Counted from the first letter of the stretch, positions 7,486 to 16,653 are shown. The stretch: 64,000 nt of DNA from Burkholderia cenocepacia (GCF_014211915.1 NZ_CP060039.1:2294001-2358000); one strand, 5' to 3'. A program made the numbers and translations. The notes: generated by a model from the letters alone, not told the origin.

Positions 7486-7675
7486 GTATTTCTCCCGTAC
7501 ACGATTGTCTGTTGACGGTTGCAAAGCGTCCCAATGTATCATCGAAAATCGCGTTGGCCGAAGCAGCGCACGCGATCGCAGGCCGTGCGCGCCGCGCGGG
7601 CGAGATCCGGGTTGGTCGCAGCGCGCCGCGCGCCGCATGCATGCGGCCGGCCGAAAAAATTCAAGGGAGATGCCG

Positions 7676-7984
7676 ATGTCGACGTTTGCGGTGAATGGTG
7701 TCCGAATCGATCCGCTCAGCGCGCGCGTGACGCACGTGCGCTGGGCGGCCGTGAACCCGGGCGATCGCTCGTGGGCGGCGACGCCCCGCGAGGCGCCGGT
7801 GGCGGACGTGGCGCGCGCGCTCGCGTCCGGTAACGATGTCCGCGCGATCTTCTCGGCGTCGGACACCACCGCAATCGGCCCCAGGCTGAAACGCGTGCTG
7901 TATCGCGATGCGTCCGAAGGCATCGAGCTCGACATCGATGCAACGAGCGAGTCGCGCACGCTGCGCGATCTGCCGCAGATCTGA
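7676..7984 (+). CDS. Hypothetical protein, 102 aa
   Basis: ATG 7676 is placed seven bases after AAGGGAGA; an ATG at 7670 overlaps that site. Sequence pattern: FAVNGVRID, VTHVRWAAV, then a helix VADVARALASGNDVRAIF and a C-terminal strand VLYRDASEGIELDI. The spread resembles small DUF3892-type proteins, but I am not sure. No signal peptide. About 40 bases separate it from the lipoprotein gene on the same strand. Confidence 0.6.
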   Translation: MSTFAVNGVRIDPLSARVTHVRWAAVNPGDRSWAATPREAPVADVARALASGNDVRAIFSASDTTAIGPRLKRVLYRDASEGIELDIDATSESRTLRDLPQI

Positions 7985-8024
7985 CTGCGGGCCGTTACTC
8001 AAAACGAATCGCGCGAGCGTACCC

Positions 8025-8273
8025 ATGATTCTCTCCAGATTCGCCATCGCCCCACTGGCATTTGCGCTCTGTCTGACGCTTGCCGCCTGCCAGACCGCGT
8101 CCGGGCCGGCGCCCGTGCAACCGTCGCCCGAGACCGCGTCGGCGACCGTTCCCGCCTCGTCGCCGCCGGCCGCGCCGATTCGCGGCATGGGCGTCGCACC
8201 TCGTCTGGCCGGGCAGAGCCACTGGGCCATCGGGCAATGCACGACCAACGGTACCGTCAAGGTATGCAATTGA
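8025..8273 (+). CDS. Small putative lipoprotein, 82 aa
   Basis: ATG 8025 opens a leader with a charged start (ILSRF), a hydrophobic core and the lipobox LTLAAC, so the mature chain begins at Cys22. The remainder is short, rich in Pro/Ala/Ser, and contains two further Cys near its end (GQCTTNGTVKVC). It would be anchored to a membrane facing the periplasm; Gln at +2 favours the outer membrane. The function is unknown. Confidence 0.65.
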   Translation: MILSRFAIAPLAFALCLTLAACQTASGPAPVQPSPETASATVPASSPPAAPIRGMGVAPRLAGQSHWAIGQCTTNGTVKVCN

Positions 8274-8376
8274 CCGACGTCGGCGCAATGGCGCGTGATT
8301 CGCGCCATCGGGATCGGCATCCCGACATCGTGCCCACATTGAGGAACCGACGGCCGTCGACACGAGCCCGCGTGAA

Positions 8377-8919
8377 ATGAACGACGCACACGAAATGACG
8401 GATTCCGGCTGGCACGTCGATCCGGTCGCGGGAACGGTCACCGGTTCGTTGCCGGTCACGCTGGCAGTCGACAGCCGGAGCCTGAAAAGCAGGGCGGCCG
8501 TGTGTGCAGGGCTCGCCGCGGCGACCTTGTGCGGTTATGTGGCCGCCCCGACGCTCTGGCCGGTGGCGGCGCTGGCCGTGTTGCTGGCGCTGGCCAGTGC
8601 CGCGTTGTTCGTCTCGTCGCGGCGCAAGCTCGCGCTGCAGGTCGACGAGACGGGCTTCCGGCTGATCGGCTCCGCGCGCGAAAAACCCGTCACGCCGTGG
8701 CGTGACGTCACTGAATTCCGGATCGTCAGCGTTGCCGGAAATCGTTACATCGGCTATCAGTTCTCCGCCCATTCGTCGCGCACGAAGGTGCCGGGCGGCG
8801 TGATGCTGCCGATCGCCCGGTTTGCCGATCTTCCGCTCGACGCGGTGGCCGCGTTGCTGGAAGCCTGCCGCCGTCAATTCTGCCAGCCGGACGAACCGGC
8901 CGACCGAACGGGCCGATGA
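8377..8919 (+). CDS. Putative membrane protein with PH-like domain, 180 aa
   Basis: Starts at ATG 8377. Residues about 40-80 form two hydrophobic segments (AAVCAGLAAATLCGYV and WPVAALAVLLALASAALFV) followed by positively charged SSRRK, an inside stop. The C-terminal part (about 85-165) has strands LALQVDETGFRLIG, PWRDVTEFRIV and a final helix DAVAALLEACRRQF, as in small bacterial PH-like domains fused to membrane anchors. Function is not known. It is followed by 160 bases before the VOC gene. Confidence 0.6.
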   Translation: MNDAHEMTDSGWHVDPVAGTVTGSLPVTLAVDSRSLKSRAAVCAGLAAATLCGYVAAPTLWPVAALAVLLALASAALFVSSRRKLALQVDETGFRLIGSAREKPVTPWRDVTEFRIVSVAGNRYIGYQFSAHSSRTKVPGGVMLPIARFADLPLDAVAALLEACRRQFCQPDEPADRTGR

Positions 8920-9079
8920 CGCCCGATGCGGCGTCCTGCGCCCCCATCAGTCAGGCGAACAAAAAAATCCTGGGCACCGTGTCGATTTCCGTCGGCGTCG
9001 TCCGTCGTAGCATCGGAGGCGTGCGCATCGCGCGTCCGTCCCGATTTTCGATACGACAACCGACTGAAGGAGCGACACC

Positions 9080-9553
9080 ATGCCCACGTCCGTCAAGCCG
9101 ATCCCGGAAGGGATGCGCACGCTGACCCCACATCTGATCTGTGCGGGTGCAACCGCGGCCATCGATTTCTACAAGCGCGCATTCAATGCGACCGAACAGT
9201 TTCGCCTCGCGATGCCCGACGGTCGGCTCGCGCATGCGTGCCTCGCGATTGGCGATTCGACGCTGATGCTGGTGGACGAAATGCCGGAGCACGGTGCGCT
9301 GGGGCCAAGGGCGCTGAAAGGCACGCCCGTCTGCCTGCATCTGTACGTGCCGGACACCGACGCGGCGATCGCGAAGGCGGTCGAAGCCGGCGCGACGGTC
9401 ACGATTCCGGCCGCCGACATGTTCTGGGGCGATCGTTACGGGCAGGTCGAGGATCCGTTCGGGCATCGCTGGTCGCTGGCGACGCATCAGCGCGACCTGA
9501 CACCCGAGCAGATCGCGGACGCAATGGCGAGCGCGCCGCCCTGCGGCAGTTGA
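9080..9553 (+). CDS. PhnB-like VOC (glyoxalase/bleomycin-resistance fold) protein
   Basis: A 157-residue protein from ATG 9080 with AAGGAG upstream. It shows the PhnB-type pattern: LTPHLICAGATAAIDFYKRAF at the start, the ALGDS-like LAIGDSTLMLVDE, YVPDTDAAIAKAVEAGA in the middle, and WGDRYGQVEDPFGHRWSLATH at the end, where Glu and His are the usual metal-binding residues of the VOC fold. The substrate is unknown for most members. It stands alone. Confidence 0.85.
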   Translation: MPTSVKPIPEGMRTLTPHLICAGATAAIDFYKRAFNATEQFRLAMPDGRLAHACLAIGDSTLMLVDEMPEHGALGPRALKGTPVCLHLYVPDTDAAIAKAVEAGATVTIPAADMFWGDRYGQVEDPFGHRWSLATHQRDLTPEQIADAMASAPPCGS

Positions 9554-9996
9554 ACCGGCGCGCCGGCCTGGCTCGTCCGCGGGCCATGCGCCGGCCGTCC
9601 TGCCGCGCGGCTTGTGTTCGTCCATCCGGCGATCGGCCGATGTTAGCCGGTCGGCGACGGTGCGATGGCGTGCGGGATCATCGGCAACATGCCCGACCGA
9701 GCCGCGTCGTCGGCCGGTTTCGGTGCGATTTGCGTGAGCCTTGTCTTGTCCCGTCGGCCAGGTTGGTCATGGTTCGTACGGCGAACAGTGTTGCGCATGG
9801 CTCGATGCGTCGCCTCGCTGCACGTCCCGCCGCGGCGGCGATCGGGTTCGTGAGCGTCGGTGAAGATGCGGTAAGAAGCGGGTGTCATCGGCCCGTGTTT
9901 CGTCTCGATGCGGAATCGGACGAGCGATACCTCAAGGTGCGCGTCGCCACGCCGTAAACAGGACGAGACCAATCATTCATCGCCTCCCATCGCACC
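9554..9996. other. Non-coding stretch
   Basis: I see no protein-like frame, terminator or clear promoter here. Confidence 0.4.
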
Positions 9997-10224
9997 ATGG
10001 TTCGAATTCTGTACGCGGGCTATCTCGCGTTTGCGCTGTATCTCATTTACCCGCTGGTTCAGAACACGCTGATGTTCAGCACCGATTGCGTGCGCAGCGT
10101 GCTGCCGATGGGTGACCAAGGCTCGTCGGCGAATTCGGCCAGCGGTGTGGGCGGGCACGCGAACCGCTGCGTGTCGAGCGCGCATGCCGGCGCAGCGACG
10201 GGGCGGGTGCCTGACATCCATTGA
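9997..10224 (+). CDS. Possible small membrane peptide, 75 aa
   Basis: ATG 9997 starts MVRILYAGYLAFALYLIYPL, a hydrophobic helix with a basic start, followed by a Ser/Gly/Ala-rich tail that does not look structured. There is no evident ribosome binding site. It could be a decayed gene that is real only in its first 35 residues. Confidence 0.3.
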   Translation: MVRILYAGYLAFALYLIYPLVQNTLMFSTDCVRSVLPMGDQGSSANSASGVGGHANRCVSSAHAGAATGRVPDIH

Positions 10225-10368
10225 ACGCGGCGTCGTCGCGCGTGACGGTCGCTTCGCGACGCGGCGCACTGGCCATTCGGCCGAATTGAACATCGCGCCA
10301 TGCTCGCCGATCATCTGCAACACGGTGACGCGAATGTGAGCGGTGGGGCGGCGAGCGCGTGCCGCGCG

Positions 10369-10992
10369 TCAGTAGCCGGAGCGGTACGGCGTGCCCTGGT
10401 CGAAGCGGCTTTGCCAGTGCGTGAGGTAGCGCGATGCGAGTTGCGGATTGTTCCAGACCACGACGACGTTCTCGGAATTGCGGCTGGCTGCCGACGCGCT
10501 GTAGTTGAACGAACCCGTTTCGACGTGCTCGGCGTCGATCACGAGGTACTTGTCGTGATGGATCGCATAGGCGTCGATCGTGCGCGTCGGAATGCCCGCG
10601 TTGACGAGCAGGTTCAGTGCCTGCTTGCTGTTCTTCGCGCGGTTGCCCTTGTCGTCGACGACCACCGCGACATTGACGCCGCGGCGTTTGGCGGCAAGCA
10701 ATGCACGCGTGACGGGCGGCGACGTGAACGAGTAGGCGGCAACCCGGATCGAGTTGCGCGCCGCGCCGATCGCTTTCAGTACGAGCGCCTCGGCGCCGCC
10801 GTCCGGCGAGAAAGCCGATTCGACGACCTGGGTCGCAGGTGCTTCGTGAGTGGGGGCTGGCAGCCATCGAGACACGAGATCGATCGCTTGCTGGAGCAGC
10901 GATTCGCTTTGCGTCTTGCCGAAGGCGGCGAACGGAGTGGCGAGCAGGGAAGCGGCGAGACAGGCGGCAGCGAGGCGATTGCGCGACAACAT
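10369..10992 (-). CDS. Secreted phospholipase D-family endonuclease (Nuc-like)
   Basis: ATG 10990-10992 gives 207 residues with a signal peptide of about 25 residues ending AAFGK; the longer frame upstream lacks sense. The mature part has one PLD/HKD active site: His146-x-Lys148-x4-Asp153 (HHDKYLVID), followed by GSFNYS at 160-165 and an Asn-rich segment ENVVVVWNN. Single-HKD proteins of this length (the Nuc type) act as dimers that cut nucleic acid without metal. Export to the periplasm suggests scavenging or degradation of incoming DNA; this is inference. It stands alone on the minus strand. Confidence 0.85.
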   Translation of the reverse strand: MLSRNRLAAACLAASLLATPFAAFGKTQSESLLQQAIDLVSRWLPAPTHEAPATQVVESAFSPDGGAEALVLKAIGAARNSIRVAAYSFTSPPVTRALLAAKRRGVNVAVVVDDKGNRAKNSKQALNLLVNAGIPTRTIDAYAIHHDKYLVIDAEHVETGSFNYSASAASRNSENVVVVWNNPQLASRYLTHWQSRFDQGTPYRSGY

Positions 10993-11336
10993 CTTGGACA
11001 GCGAATAATTTCGAGACAGCGGGCCGTGAGTGTAACGTACGCGTGGCGGCCCGGTCACGTGCGGATGCGAAGCGCTGGTCCACGCGATGATCGGCACGGG
11101 TGGAGAGGGTGACGCAAAGTTGCGTCATGCAGCCCGCGTGTGCGAGCGGGGCGATCGACGGATAGCAGATGGGGCCGCGATGGCATGCGATTGCGTTCGT
11201 CGTTGCAAGGCGCTTGCGTGGCAAGCAACGCGCGCGGCTCGGTTGGAGGGACCTGGACTCAATGCGGCCCATGGCCGAAGCGTATGTGCAGCGAGTGCGT
11301 CAGACAGTCATTCGCGAGCCGCGTGTAGCGCGTCCG
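10993..11336. other. Intergenic region upstream of the PLD gene
   Basis: No gene is supported. The region holds an 18-base palindrome at 11110-11127 and presumably the PLD promoter. Confidence 0.5.
11110..11127. promoter_or_regulatory. 18-base palindrome, possible operator
   Basis: TGACGCAA-AG-TTGCGTCA, arms perfect, about 120 bases upstream of the PLD start. No T run follows, so it is not a terminator. Confidence 0.4.
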
Positions 11337-11825
11337 TCAATCCCTGGCTGCAGGCGCCTCAGCCCCGTCGGACACGATCCACCCGGGCCCGGGCTCCGGC
11401 TGCACGTCGCGTGCGTCGAGTGGTTCGCCACAGGCCGAGCACACGGTCACCGCGTGCATCAGTTGCCCGCAGGTTCGGTGGCGCAATTGCACCGGCGGCC
11501 CCTGGCCGTCGTCCTTCCAGCGGTCGCCCCACGCCATGAGCGCGAGCAGGGCCGGGTAGAGGTCGAGCCCCTTTTCGGTCAGCCGGTATTCGAAGCGCGG
11601 CGGGCGCTCCTGGTACGCGCGCTTGACGAGCACGCCTTCGTCGACGAGTCGCGCCAGCCGTTCGGCCAGCACGTGGCGCGTCAGGCCAAGCTGGGTCTGG
11701 AACGCATCGAAGCGGCGGCAGCCGAGGAACGCGTTGCGCAGGATCAGCATGGTCCAGCGGTCACCGAGCACGGCGAGCGTGCGCGCGACCGAACAGTTCA
11801 GCGTGCCGATGTCATCCCATTTCAT
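11337..11825 (-). CDS. HxlR-family transcriptional regulator
   Basis: A 162-residue protein from ATG 11823-11825. Residues about 10-100 are the HxlR winged helix: CSVARTLAVLGDRWTMLILRN, then FDAFQTQLGLTRHVLAERLARL (recognition helix) and the wing RPPRFEYRLTEKGLDLYPAL. The C-terminus has CGQLMHAVTVCSACGEPL, a possible zinc knuckle not present in minimal HxlR proteins. It is divergent from the thioesterase gene, and two matching palindromes lie between them, so it probably represses both itself and the neighbour. Confidence 0.9.
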   Translation of the reverse strand: MKWDDIGTLNCSVARTLAVLGDRWTMLILRNAFLGCRRFDAFQTQLGLTRHVLAERLARLVDEGVLVKRAYQERPPRFEYRLTEKGLDLYPALLALMAWGDRWKDDGQGPPVQLRHRTCGQLMHAVTVCSACGEPLDARDVQPEPGPGWIVSDGAEAPAARD

Positions 11826-11882
11826 CGTCGAGTCTCTTGTCTCTTGCCTCTTGCGGCGGTCGTGCGGCGGTTCAGCGAAATA

Positions 11883-11905
11883 GCGGGTTCGATTATAGAA
11901 CCCGC
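11883..11905. promoter_or_regulatory. Operator-like palindrome 1 of the HxlR/thioesterase region
   Basis: GCGGGTTC-GATTATA-GAACCCGC, perfect 8-base arms with a 7-base centre. The centre read on the minus strand is TATAATC, a likely -10 of the HxlR gene, so bound protein would block that promoter. Confidence 0.65.
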
Positions 11906-11962
11906 CTTCGGTCGCAACGGGCGCGGCCGCGTTGACAACGGCCGGCATCGTTGACAATAATG

Positions 11963-11979
11963 AGTTCCAATTTAGAACT
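11963..11979. promoter_or_regulatory. Operator-like palindrome 2 of the HxlR/thioesterase region
   Basis: AGTTC-CAATTTA-GAACT shares the core GTTC-N7-GAAC with the site at 11883-11905; the centres are 77 bases apart. It follows TTGACA at 11951-11956, a likely -35 for the thioesterase gene. Confidence 0.65.
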
Positions 11980-12019
11980 TACTCGCGCGGCGACGCGCTT
12001 TCAACCCGGAGACAACCCG

Positions 12020-12457
12020 ATGAACCCGCTTTCCCTGTCTGGTCTCGATCTGCTGCGCGCCGCCGTGTCGGGCGACGCGCCCTTGGCATCGATTTCCGAG
12101 ACGATCCCGATGCGTCCGCTCGACGTCGAACTCGGTTACGTGAAGTTCTCGGCGCGGGCGGACGGTCGGCACCTGAATCCGCTGGGCGGCGTGCACGGCG
12201 GGTTCGCCGCGACGGTGCTCGATTCCGTCACCGGGTGCGCGGTGCATTCGATGCTCGACGCGGGCGTCGGTTACGGCACCGTCGATTTGCACGTGAAGAT
12301 GCTGCGGCCCGTGCCGCGCGACGTCGAGCTGATCGCGGAAGGGCGCGTGATTCACCTGTCGCGTTCGCTGGGTGTCGCGGAGGGCACGCTGAAGACGCCG
12401 GACGACAAGATCGTCGCGCATGCGTCGGCGACCTGCTTCATCCAGCGGCCGCAGTGA
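12020..12457 (+). CDS. PaaI-family hotdog thioesterase
   Basis: ATG 12020 (after CGGAGAC) gives 145 residues. The hotdog core is visible: LGYVKFSARADGRHLNPLGGVHGGFAATVLDSVTG contains N-x-x-G-x-x-HGG, where the Asn, the HGG turn and the Asp of LDS are the catalytic region of PaaI/YdiI-type thioesterases. Strands YGTVDLHVKMLRP and VIHLSRSLGVAEGTL follow. It would hydrolyse an aryl- or acyl-CoA in the cytoplasm. Control by the divergent HxlR protein is likely given the shared palindromes. Confidence 0.88.
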   Translation: MNPLSLSGLDLLRAAVSGDAPLASISETIPMRPLDVELGYVKFSARADGRHLNPLGGVHGGFAATVLDSVTGCAVHSMLDAGVGYGTVDLHVKMLRPVPRDVELIAEGRVIHLSRSLGVAEGTLKTPDDKIVAHASATCFIQRPQ

Positions 12458-12604
12458 CGGGAGGGGGCGACACCCCCGTCCGGGCGGGCGCGTGAGCGTG
12501 GGGAGCAGCGCCGAAGGCCGCTTGTAAGCGTGCGCGGGGCCCATCTGAAGCAGTGGCTTCAATGTGATAGCGTTCCTGCTTTCCACCGACGCGACAGGAA
12601 CAGC

Positions 12605-13657
12605 ATGGAATACCGCACACTCGGCGATTCGGGCATCGAGGTCAGCCTGATCGGTCTCGGCACGATGACGTGGGGCGAGCAGAATTCGGAGCGCGACGCG
12701 CACGAGCAGATCGACTACGCGCTCGGACACGGCGTGACGCTGATCGATGCCGCGGAGATGTATCCGGTGCCGCCGAAGCCCGACACGCAGGGCCGCACCG
12801 AGCAGTACATCGGCACCTGGATCGCGCAGCATCGCGCGCAGCGCGACCGCATCGTGCTCGCGACGAAAATCGCCGGGCCGGCGCGGCAGCCGCACAATCC
12901 GCGTCATATTCGCGGCGAGGGCAACCAGTTCGACCGCAAGAACCTGACCGAAGCGCTCGACGGCAGCCTCAAGCGCCTGCAGACCGACTACGTCGATCTC
13001 TACCAGCTGCATTGGCCCGATCGCAGCACGACCACCTTCGGCCGTCCCGCGTATCCGTGGGTCGACGACGCGTACACGGTGCCGATCGAGGAAACGCTCG
13101 GCGTGCTCGCGGAGTTCGTGAAGGCCGGCAAGGTGCGCGCGATCGGCGTGTCGAACGAAACGCCGTGGGGTGTCGCGCAGTTCCTGCGCGCGGCCGAGCG
13201 GCTCGGGCTGCCGCGCATCGCGAGCATCCAGAATCCGTACAGTCTGCTGAACCGCACGTTCGAGAACGGGCTGTCGGAGTTCACGCATCGCGACGGCGTC
13301 GGCCTGCTCGCGTATTCGCCGCTCGCATTCGGCTGGCTGTCGGGCAAGTACGAGAACGGCGCGCGTCCGGCCGGCGCGCGGATCACGCTGTTCGAGCGCT
13401 TCCAGCGCTACAGCAAGCCGCAGGCCGTCGAGGCGACGTCGCGTTACGTCGCGCTCGCGCAGCGTCACGGGCTGTCGCCCGCGCAACTGGCGCTCGCGTT
13501 CGTCAACAGCCGCCCGTTCGTGCGCAGCAACCTGGTCGGCGCGACGTCGCTCGAGCAGTTGAAGGAAAACATCGGCAGCGTCGACGTGACGCTGTCCGAC
13601 GAGATCCTCGCCGAGATCGACGCATTGCACGAACGGCAGCCGAACCCGGCGCCGTAA
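12605..13657 (+). CDS. Aldo/keto reductase, Tas-like
   Basis: ATG 12605 after AGGAAC gives 350 residues. The AKR tetrad is visible: Asp48 (LIDAAEMY), Tyr53, Lys88 (LATKIAG) and His136 (YQLHWPD). The insertion ARQPHNPRHIRGEGNQFDRKN after the Lys, and the total length, fit the E. coli Tas subgroup. The NADPH-binding end is SNLVGATSLEQLKENI. It reduces carbonyl compounds with NADPH; the physiological substrate is unknown. It stands alone, converging with the MHS transporter gene. Confidence 0.9.
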   Translation: MEYRTLGDSGIEVSLIGLGTMTWGEQNSERDAHEQIDYALGHGVTLIDAAEMYPVPPKPDTQGRTEQYIGTWIAQHRAQRDRIVLATKIAGPARQPHNPRHIRGEGNQFDRKNLTEALDGSLKRLQTDYVDLYQLHWPDRSTTTFGRPAYPWVDDAYTVPIEETLGVLAEFVKAGKVRAIGVSNETPWGVAQFLRAAERLGLPRIASIQNPYSLLNRTFENGLSEFTHRDGVGLLAYSPLAFGWLSGKYENGARPAGARITLFERFQRYSKPQAVEATSRYVALAQRHGLSPAQLALAFVNSRPFVRSNLVGATSLEQLKENIGSVDVTLSDEILAEIDALHERQPNPAP

Positions 13658-13745
13658 ACGGCGCGCGGCCCGCGCGGCAGCGATGCCGCGACGGGCCGAG
13701 TCGGGCGGTTTCGGCGGCAGCATCGTTGCGCCGTCGTTTCTCGCG

Positions 13746-15032
13746 TCAGCGCATTTTCAGCCGCGTGCGCGCGACGAACAGCGCGGCGAGGCTCAGCAGC
13801 GCACACCCCATCAGATAGAGCGCCGGCGACAGCCGGTTGCCGGTCGTGCTGATCAGCCAGGTGATGACGAACGGCGCGAAGCCGCCGAACAGCGTGACGC
13901 CGGTGTTGTAGCTGACGGCGAGCCCGGTGGCGCGGGTCTGCGACGGGAACAGTTCGGCCATCAGCGCCGGCAGCGCGCCGCAGTACATCGCCTTCAGCGC
14001 GCCGATCCAGACCAGTGCGGCGAGCATCGTCGCGAACGACGCGTGGCGCGTGAGCCAGGCGAACGTCGGCCACACGGTGAGGAGCATCAGCACGGCCGCG
14101 GCCGCCATCATGCGGATTCGCCCGGTGCTGTCGGACAGATGGCCGACGACCGGCGTGACGAGCGTCAGCACGAAGCCGGTCGCGAGCGTCGCCGCGAAAC
14201 CGGTCGATGCGGGCAGCCCGAGCTGCTTGATCGCGTAGGTCGGCATGTACAGGATCATGTAGTTGATCGCGGTCGAGATCACGAGCGCGCCGACCGACAG
14301 CAGCAGGCGCACCTTCTGGTCCGCGAATAGTTCGCGCACCGGCGCTTCGGAGCGCGCCTGCGTCTTGAACTCGACGCCTTCGTCGACGTAGCGGCGGATG
14401 TACAGCCCGACCGGGCCGATCGCGAGGCCGAACAGGAACGGCACGCGCCAGCCCCAGCTTTCGAGTTGCGCGGTGGTCAGCGTGGCCGTCAGCAGCGCGC
14501 CGAAGCCCGACGCGAGCAACGTCGCGAGGCCCTGGCTCGCGAACTGCCAGCTCGACATGAAGCCGCGCCGCTGCGGCGCGTGCTCGACGAGAAACGCGGT
14601 CGAACTCGCGAATTCGCCGCCGGCGGAAAAGCCCTGCATCAGCCGCGACAGCATGATCCCGAGCGGCGCGAGAATGCCGATCGATGCGTAGGTCGGCATC
14701 AGCGCGATCAGCAGCGTGCCGGCCATCATCATCGCGATCGACAGCAGCAGCGACGCCTTGCGGCCCGCGCGATCCGCGTACGCGCCGAGCACGAAGCCGC
14801 CGATCGGCCGGATCAGGTAGGACAGGCCGAACGTGCCGAGCGTCAGCATCAGCGACGTCGCTTCGCTCGTGGCGGGGAAGAACAGCTTGGCGATCGTGAC
14901 CGCGAAGAAGCCGTAGACGATCAGGTCGAACCATTCGAGTGCGTTGCCGATCGACGCCGCGAAGATGATGCGCCGGATCTTCGCGGCGCTGGGGCGCGCG
15001 GCGTCCTGCGAGGTCAGGGTGGTCGTATTCAT
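13746..15032 (-). CDS. MHS-family major facilitator transporter
   Basis: A 428-residue protein with about 12 predicted membrane helices. The metabolite:H+ symporter signature is clear: ASIGNALEWFDLIVYGFFA at the start, then GFVLGAYADRAGRKASLL in the loop between helices 2 and 3, LMQGFSAGGEFASS, and VGHLSDSTGRIRM in the second half. Family members import organic acids or betaine-like compounds. The next gene upstream on the same strand is an M20 peptidase, only 36 bases away, and a LysR gene diverges beyond it, so it most likely imports the substrate or product of that peptidase. Confidence 0.9.
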   Translation of the reverse strand: MNTTTLTSQDAARPSAAKIRRIIFAASIGNALEWFDLIVYGFFAVTIAKLFFPATSEATSLMLTLGTFGLSYLIRPIGGFVLGAYADRAGRKASLLLSIAMMMAGTLLIALMPTYASIGILAPLGIMLSRLMQGFSAGGEFASSTAFLVEHAPQRRGFMSSWQFASQGLATLLASGFGALLTATLTTAQLESWGWRVPFLFGLAIGPVGLYIRRYVDEGVEFKTQARSEAPVRELFADQKVRLLLSVGALVISTAINYMILYMPTYAIKQLGLPASTGFAATLATGFVLTLVTPVVGHLSDSTGRIRMMAAAAVLMLLTVWPTFAWLTRHASFATMLAALVWIGALKAMYCGALPALMAELFPSQTRATGLAVSYNTGVTLFGGFAPFVITWLISTTGNRLSPALYLMGCALLSLAALFVARTRLKMR

Positions 15033-15068
15033 CGTGTGTGCAGGTCCCGTGAAAAGGGGCGGAGCGCG

Positions 15069-16490
15069 TTACAGGGCGGCGCCGGCCGCGGCGGATGCCG
15101 CGCGGCGAACGGGCGGCGCGTCGTCGCCGAGATCCCAGAAGAGGCCGGCCATCATCTGCAGCCCCTCGCTGACGACGCTCGCGAGCAGGTGCTCGTCGGG
15201 CGCATGCTGCGAGCACGCCGGGTACGAGTGCGGCACCCACAGCGTCGGCAGCCCGAGCGTGTCGGCGAACACGTCGTTCGGCAGCGTGCCGCCGAGATTC
15301 GGCAGGATCGCGGGCTTCTTGCCGGTGGTGCGCGCGAGCGACGCGACGGCCCAGCGCACCCACGGATCGTCCGGCGGCACGCGCGTCGCCGGTGCGCCGC
15401 GCTCGACGTCGATCTCGACGTCGGCGAAGCCGTGCGCATCGAGGTGCGCGCGCAGGTGCGCCTGCAGCGCTTCCCAGTCGGTGCCGACGACGAAGCGCAA
15501 CTGGCAGTGCGCATACGCGGCGGGCGGGATCGCATTGACGGGATGCTCCGGATTGCCGGCCTTGAACGCGAGGATCTCGAACGTATTCCAGCCGAACACG
15601 CGCTCGGCCGCGGACAGGCCGGGCTCGCCCCAGTCGGCGTCGAGCGCCGGGTCGCCGGGGCCGCCGCCGACCGACAGATCGGCGAGCGCGTCGCGCACCG
15701 CGACCGGGATCGGCGGCGGGCGCAGCCCCGCGACGCGAATCGCGCCGCGCGCGTCGACGAGGCTCGCGAGCGCATGCGCGAGCACGATCGCCGGGTTGCG
15801 CAGCAGTCCGCCCCAGTTGCCGGAGTGATGCGCGCCGTCGCGGGCGCGCAGGCTCAGCTTGAAATTGACCGCACCGCGCGAGCCGAGGAATACCGTCGGG
15901 CGCGCGGCGGCGATGCGCGGGCCGTCGGACGCGATCAGCACGTCGGCCGCGAGCGCGTCGCGCTCCCGGCGGCACAGCGCGTCGAGGCCCGGCGAGCCGG
16001 TTTCCTCGCCCATCTCGATCAGCAGCTTCGCGTTGAAGCCGAGCCGGCCGCCGCGAGCGTGGAGCACGCTCGCCAGCGCGGCCAGGTTGATCGTGTGCTG
16101 GCCCTTGTTGTCGGCGCTGCCGCGGCCGTACCAGCGGTCGCCGTCGGCCGTCAGCGTCCACGGCGACAGCGGCGCGCGCCACTGCGCGTCGTAGCCGCGC
16201 ACGACGTCGCCGTGGCCGTAGATCAGCACGGTCGGCAGCGCGTCGTCTTCGTGGCGCGACGCGAGCAGGAACGGCCCGCCGCCGTCGACGGGGTTGTCGA
16301 CGATGCGCGACGCGAAACCGAGGCGGGCGGCCTCCGGCGCGATCTCGTCGGTCAGGTAGGCGCGCAGCGCGGCTTCGTTGCCGCGGTCCTGGCTTTCGGT
16401 GCGCAGGCCGACGCGGCGACTCAGGGTCGTGAAGAACGCACCGGACTCGAACTGGTTCAGCGCGTGCTGGATGGCGGCGGTACGGCTCAA
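15069..16490 (-). CDS. M20-family metallopeptidase (ArgE/DapE/carnosinase-like)
   Basis: Starts at TTG 16488-16490, seven bases after GAGGAG; the longer frame upstream overlaps the LysR gene and lacks sense. 473 residues. Zinc ligands appear in the usual order: His in YGHGDVV, Asp in GRGSADNKGQ, the catalytic Glu pair in IEMGEETGSPG, a further Asp (SDGPR) and His near the end in CSQHAPDE. The central lid domain is inserted after TVFLGSRGAVNFKL. These enzymes release amino acids from dipeptides or N-acyl amino acids. It forms an operon with the MHS transporter. Confidence 0.9.
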   Translation of the reverse strand: MSRTAAIQHALNQFESGAFFTTLSRRVGLRTESQDRGNEAALRAYLTDEIAPEAARLGFASRIVDNPVDGGGPFLLASRHEDDALPTVLIYGHGDVVRGYDAQWRAPLSPWTLTADGDRWYGRGSADNKGQHTINLAALASVLHARGGRLGFNAKLLIEMGEETGSPGLDALCRRERDALAADVLIASDGPRIAAARPTVFLGSRGAVNFKLSLRARDGAHHSGNWGGLLRNPAIVLAHALASLVDARGAIRVAGLRPPPIPVAVRDALADLSVGGGPGDPALDADWGEPGLSAAERVFGWNTFEILAFKAGNPEHPVNAIPPAAYAHCQLRFVVGTDWEALQAHLRAHLDAHGFADVEIDVERGAPATRVPPDDPWVRWAVASLARTTGKKPAILPNLGGTLPNDVFADTLGLPTLWVPHSYPACSQHAPDEHLLASVVSEGLQMMAGLFWDLGDDAPPVRRAASAAAGAAL

Positions 16491-16653
16491 ATCGGGTCTC
16501 CTCGGTCGGGTTCGCCGTGCGCGGGCCGCGCAGGCAACGTGAAGTGCGATCGATTCTAGAAAGCCGGTTTTTTTGTCACAATGATCGAATTTCGAACCTT
16601 TCTTTGCCGAAAAGGCAAAGCAGCGCGGCCGGATGCGGCGCGGAGACACGACG

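Noticed and set aside
13465..16182. Minus-strand frame of 905 codons across the transporter and peptidase genes
   Set aside because: It is in the wrong frame relative to the two recognised proteins and shows the Arg/Ala bias of shadow frames.
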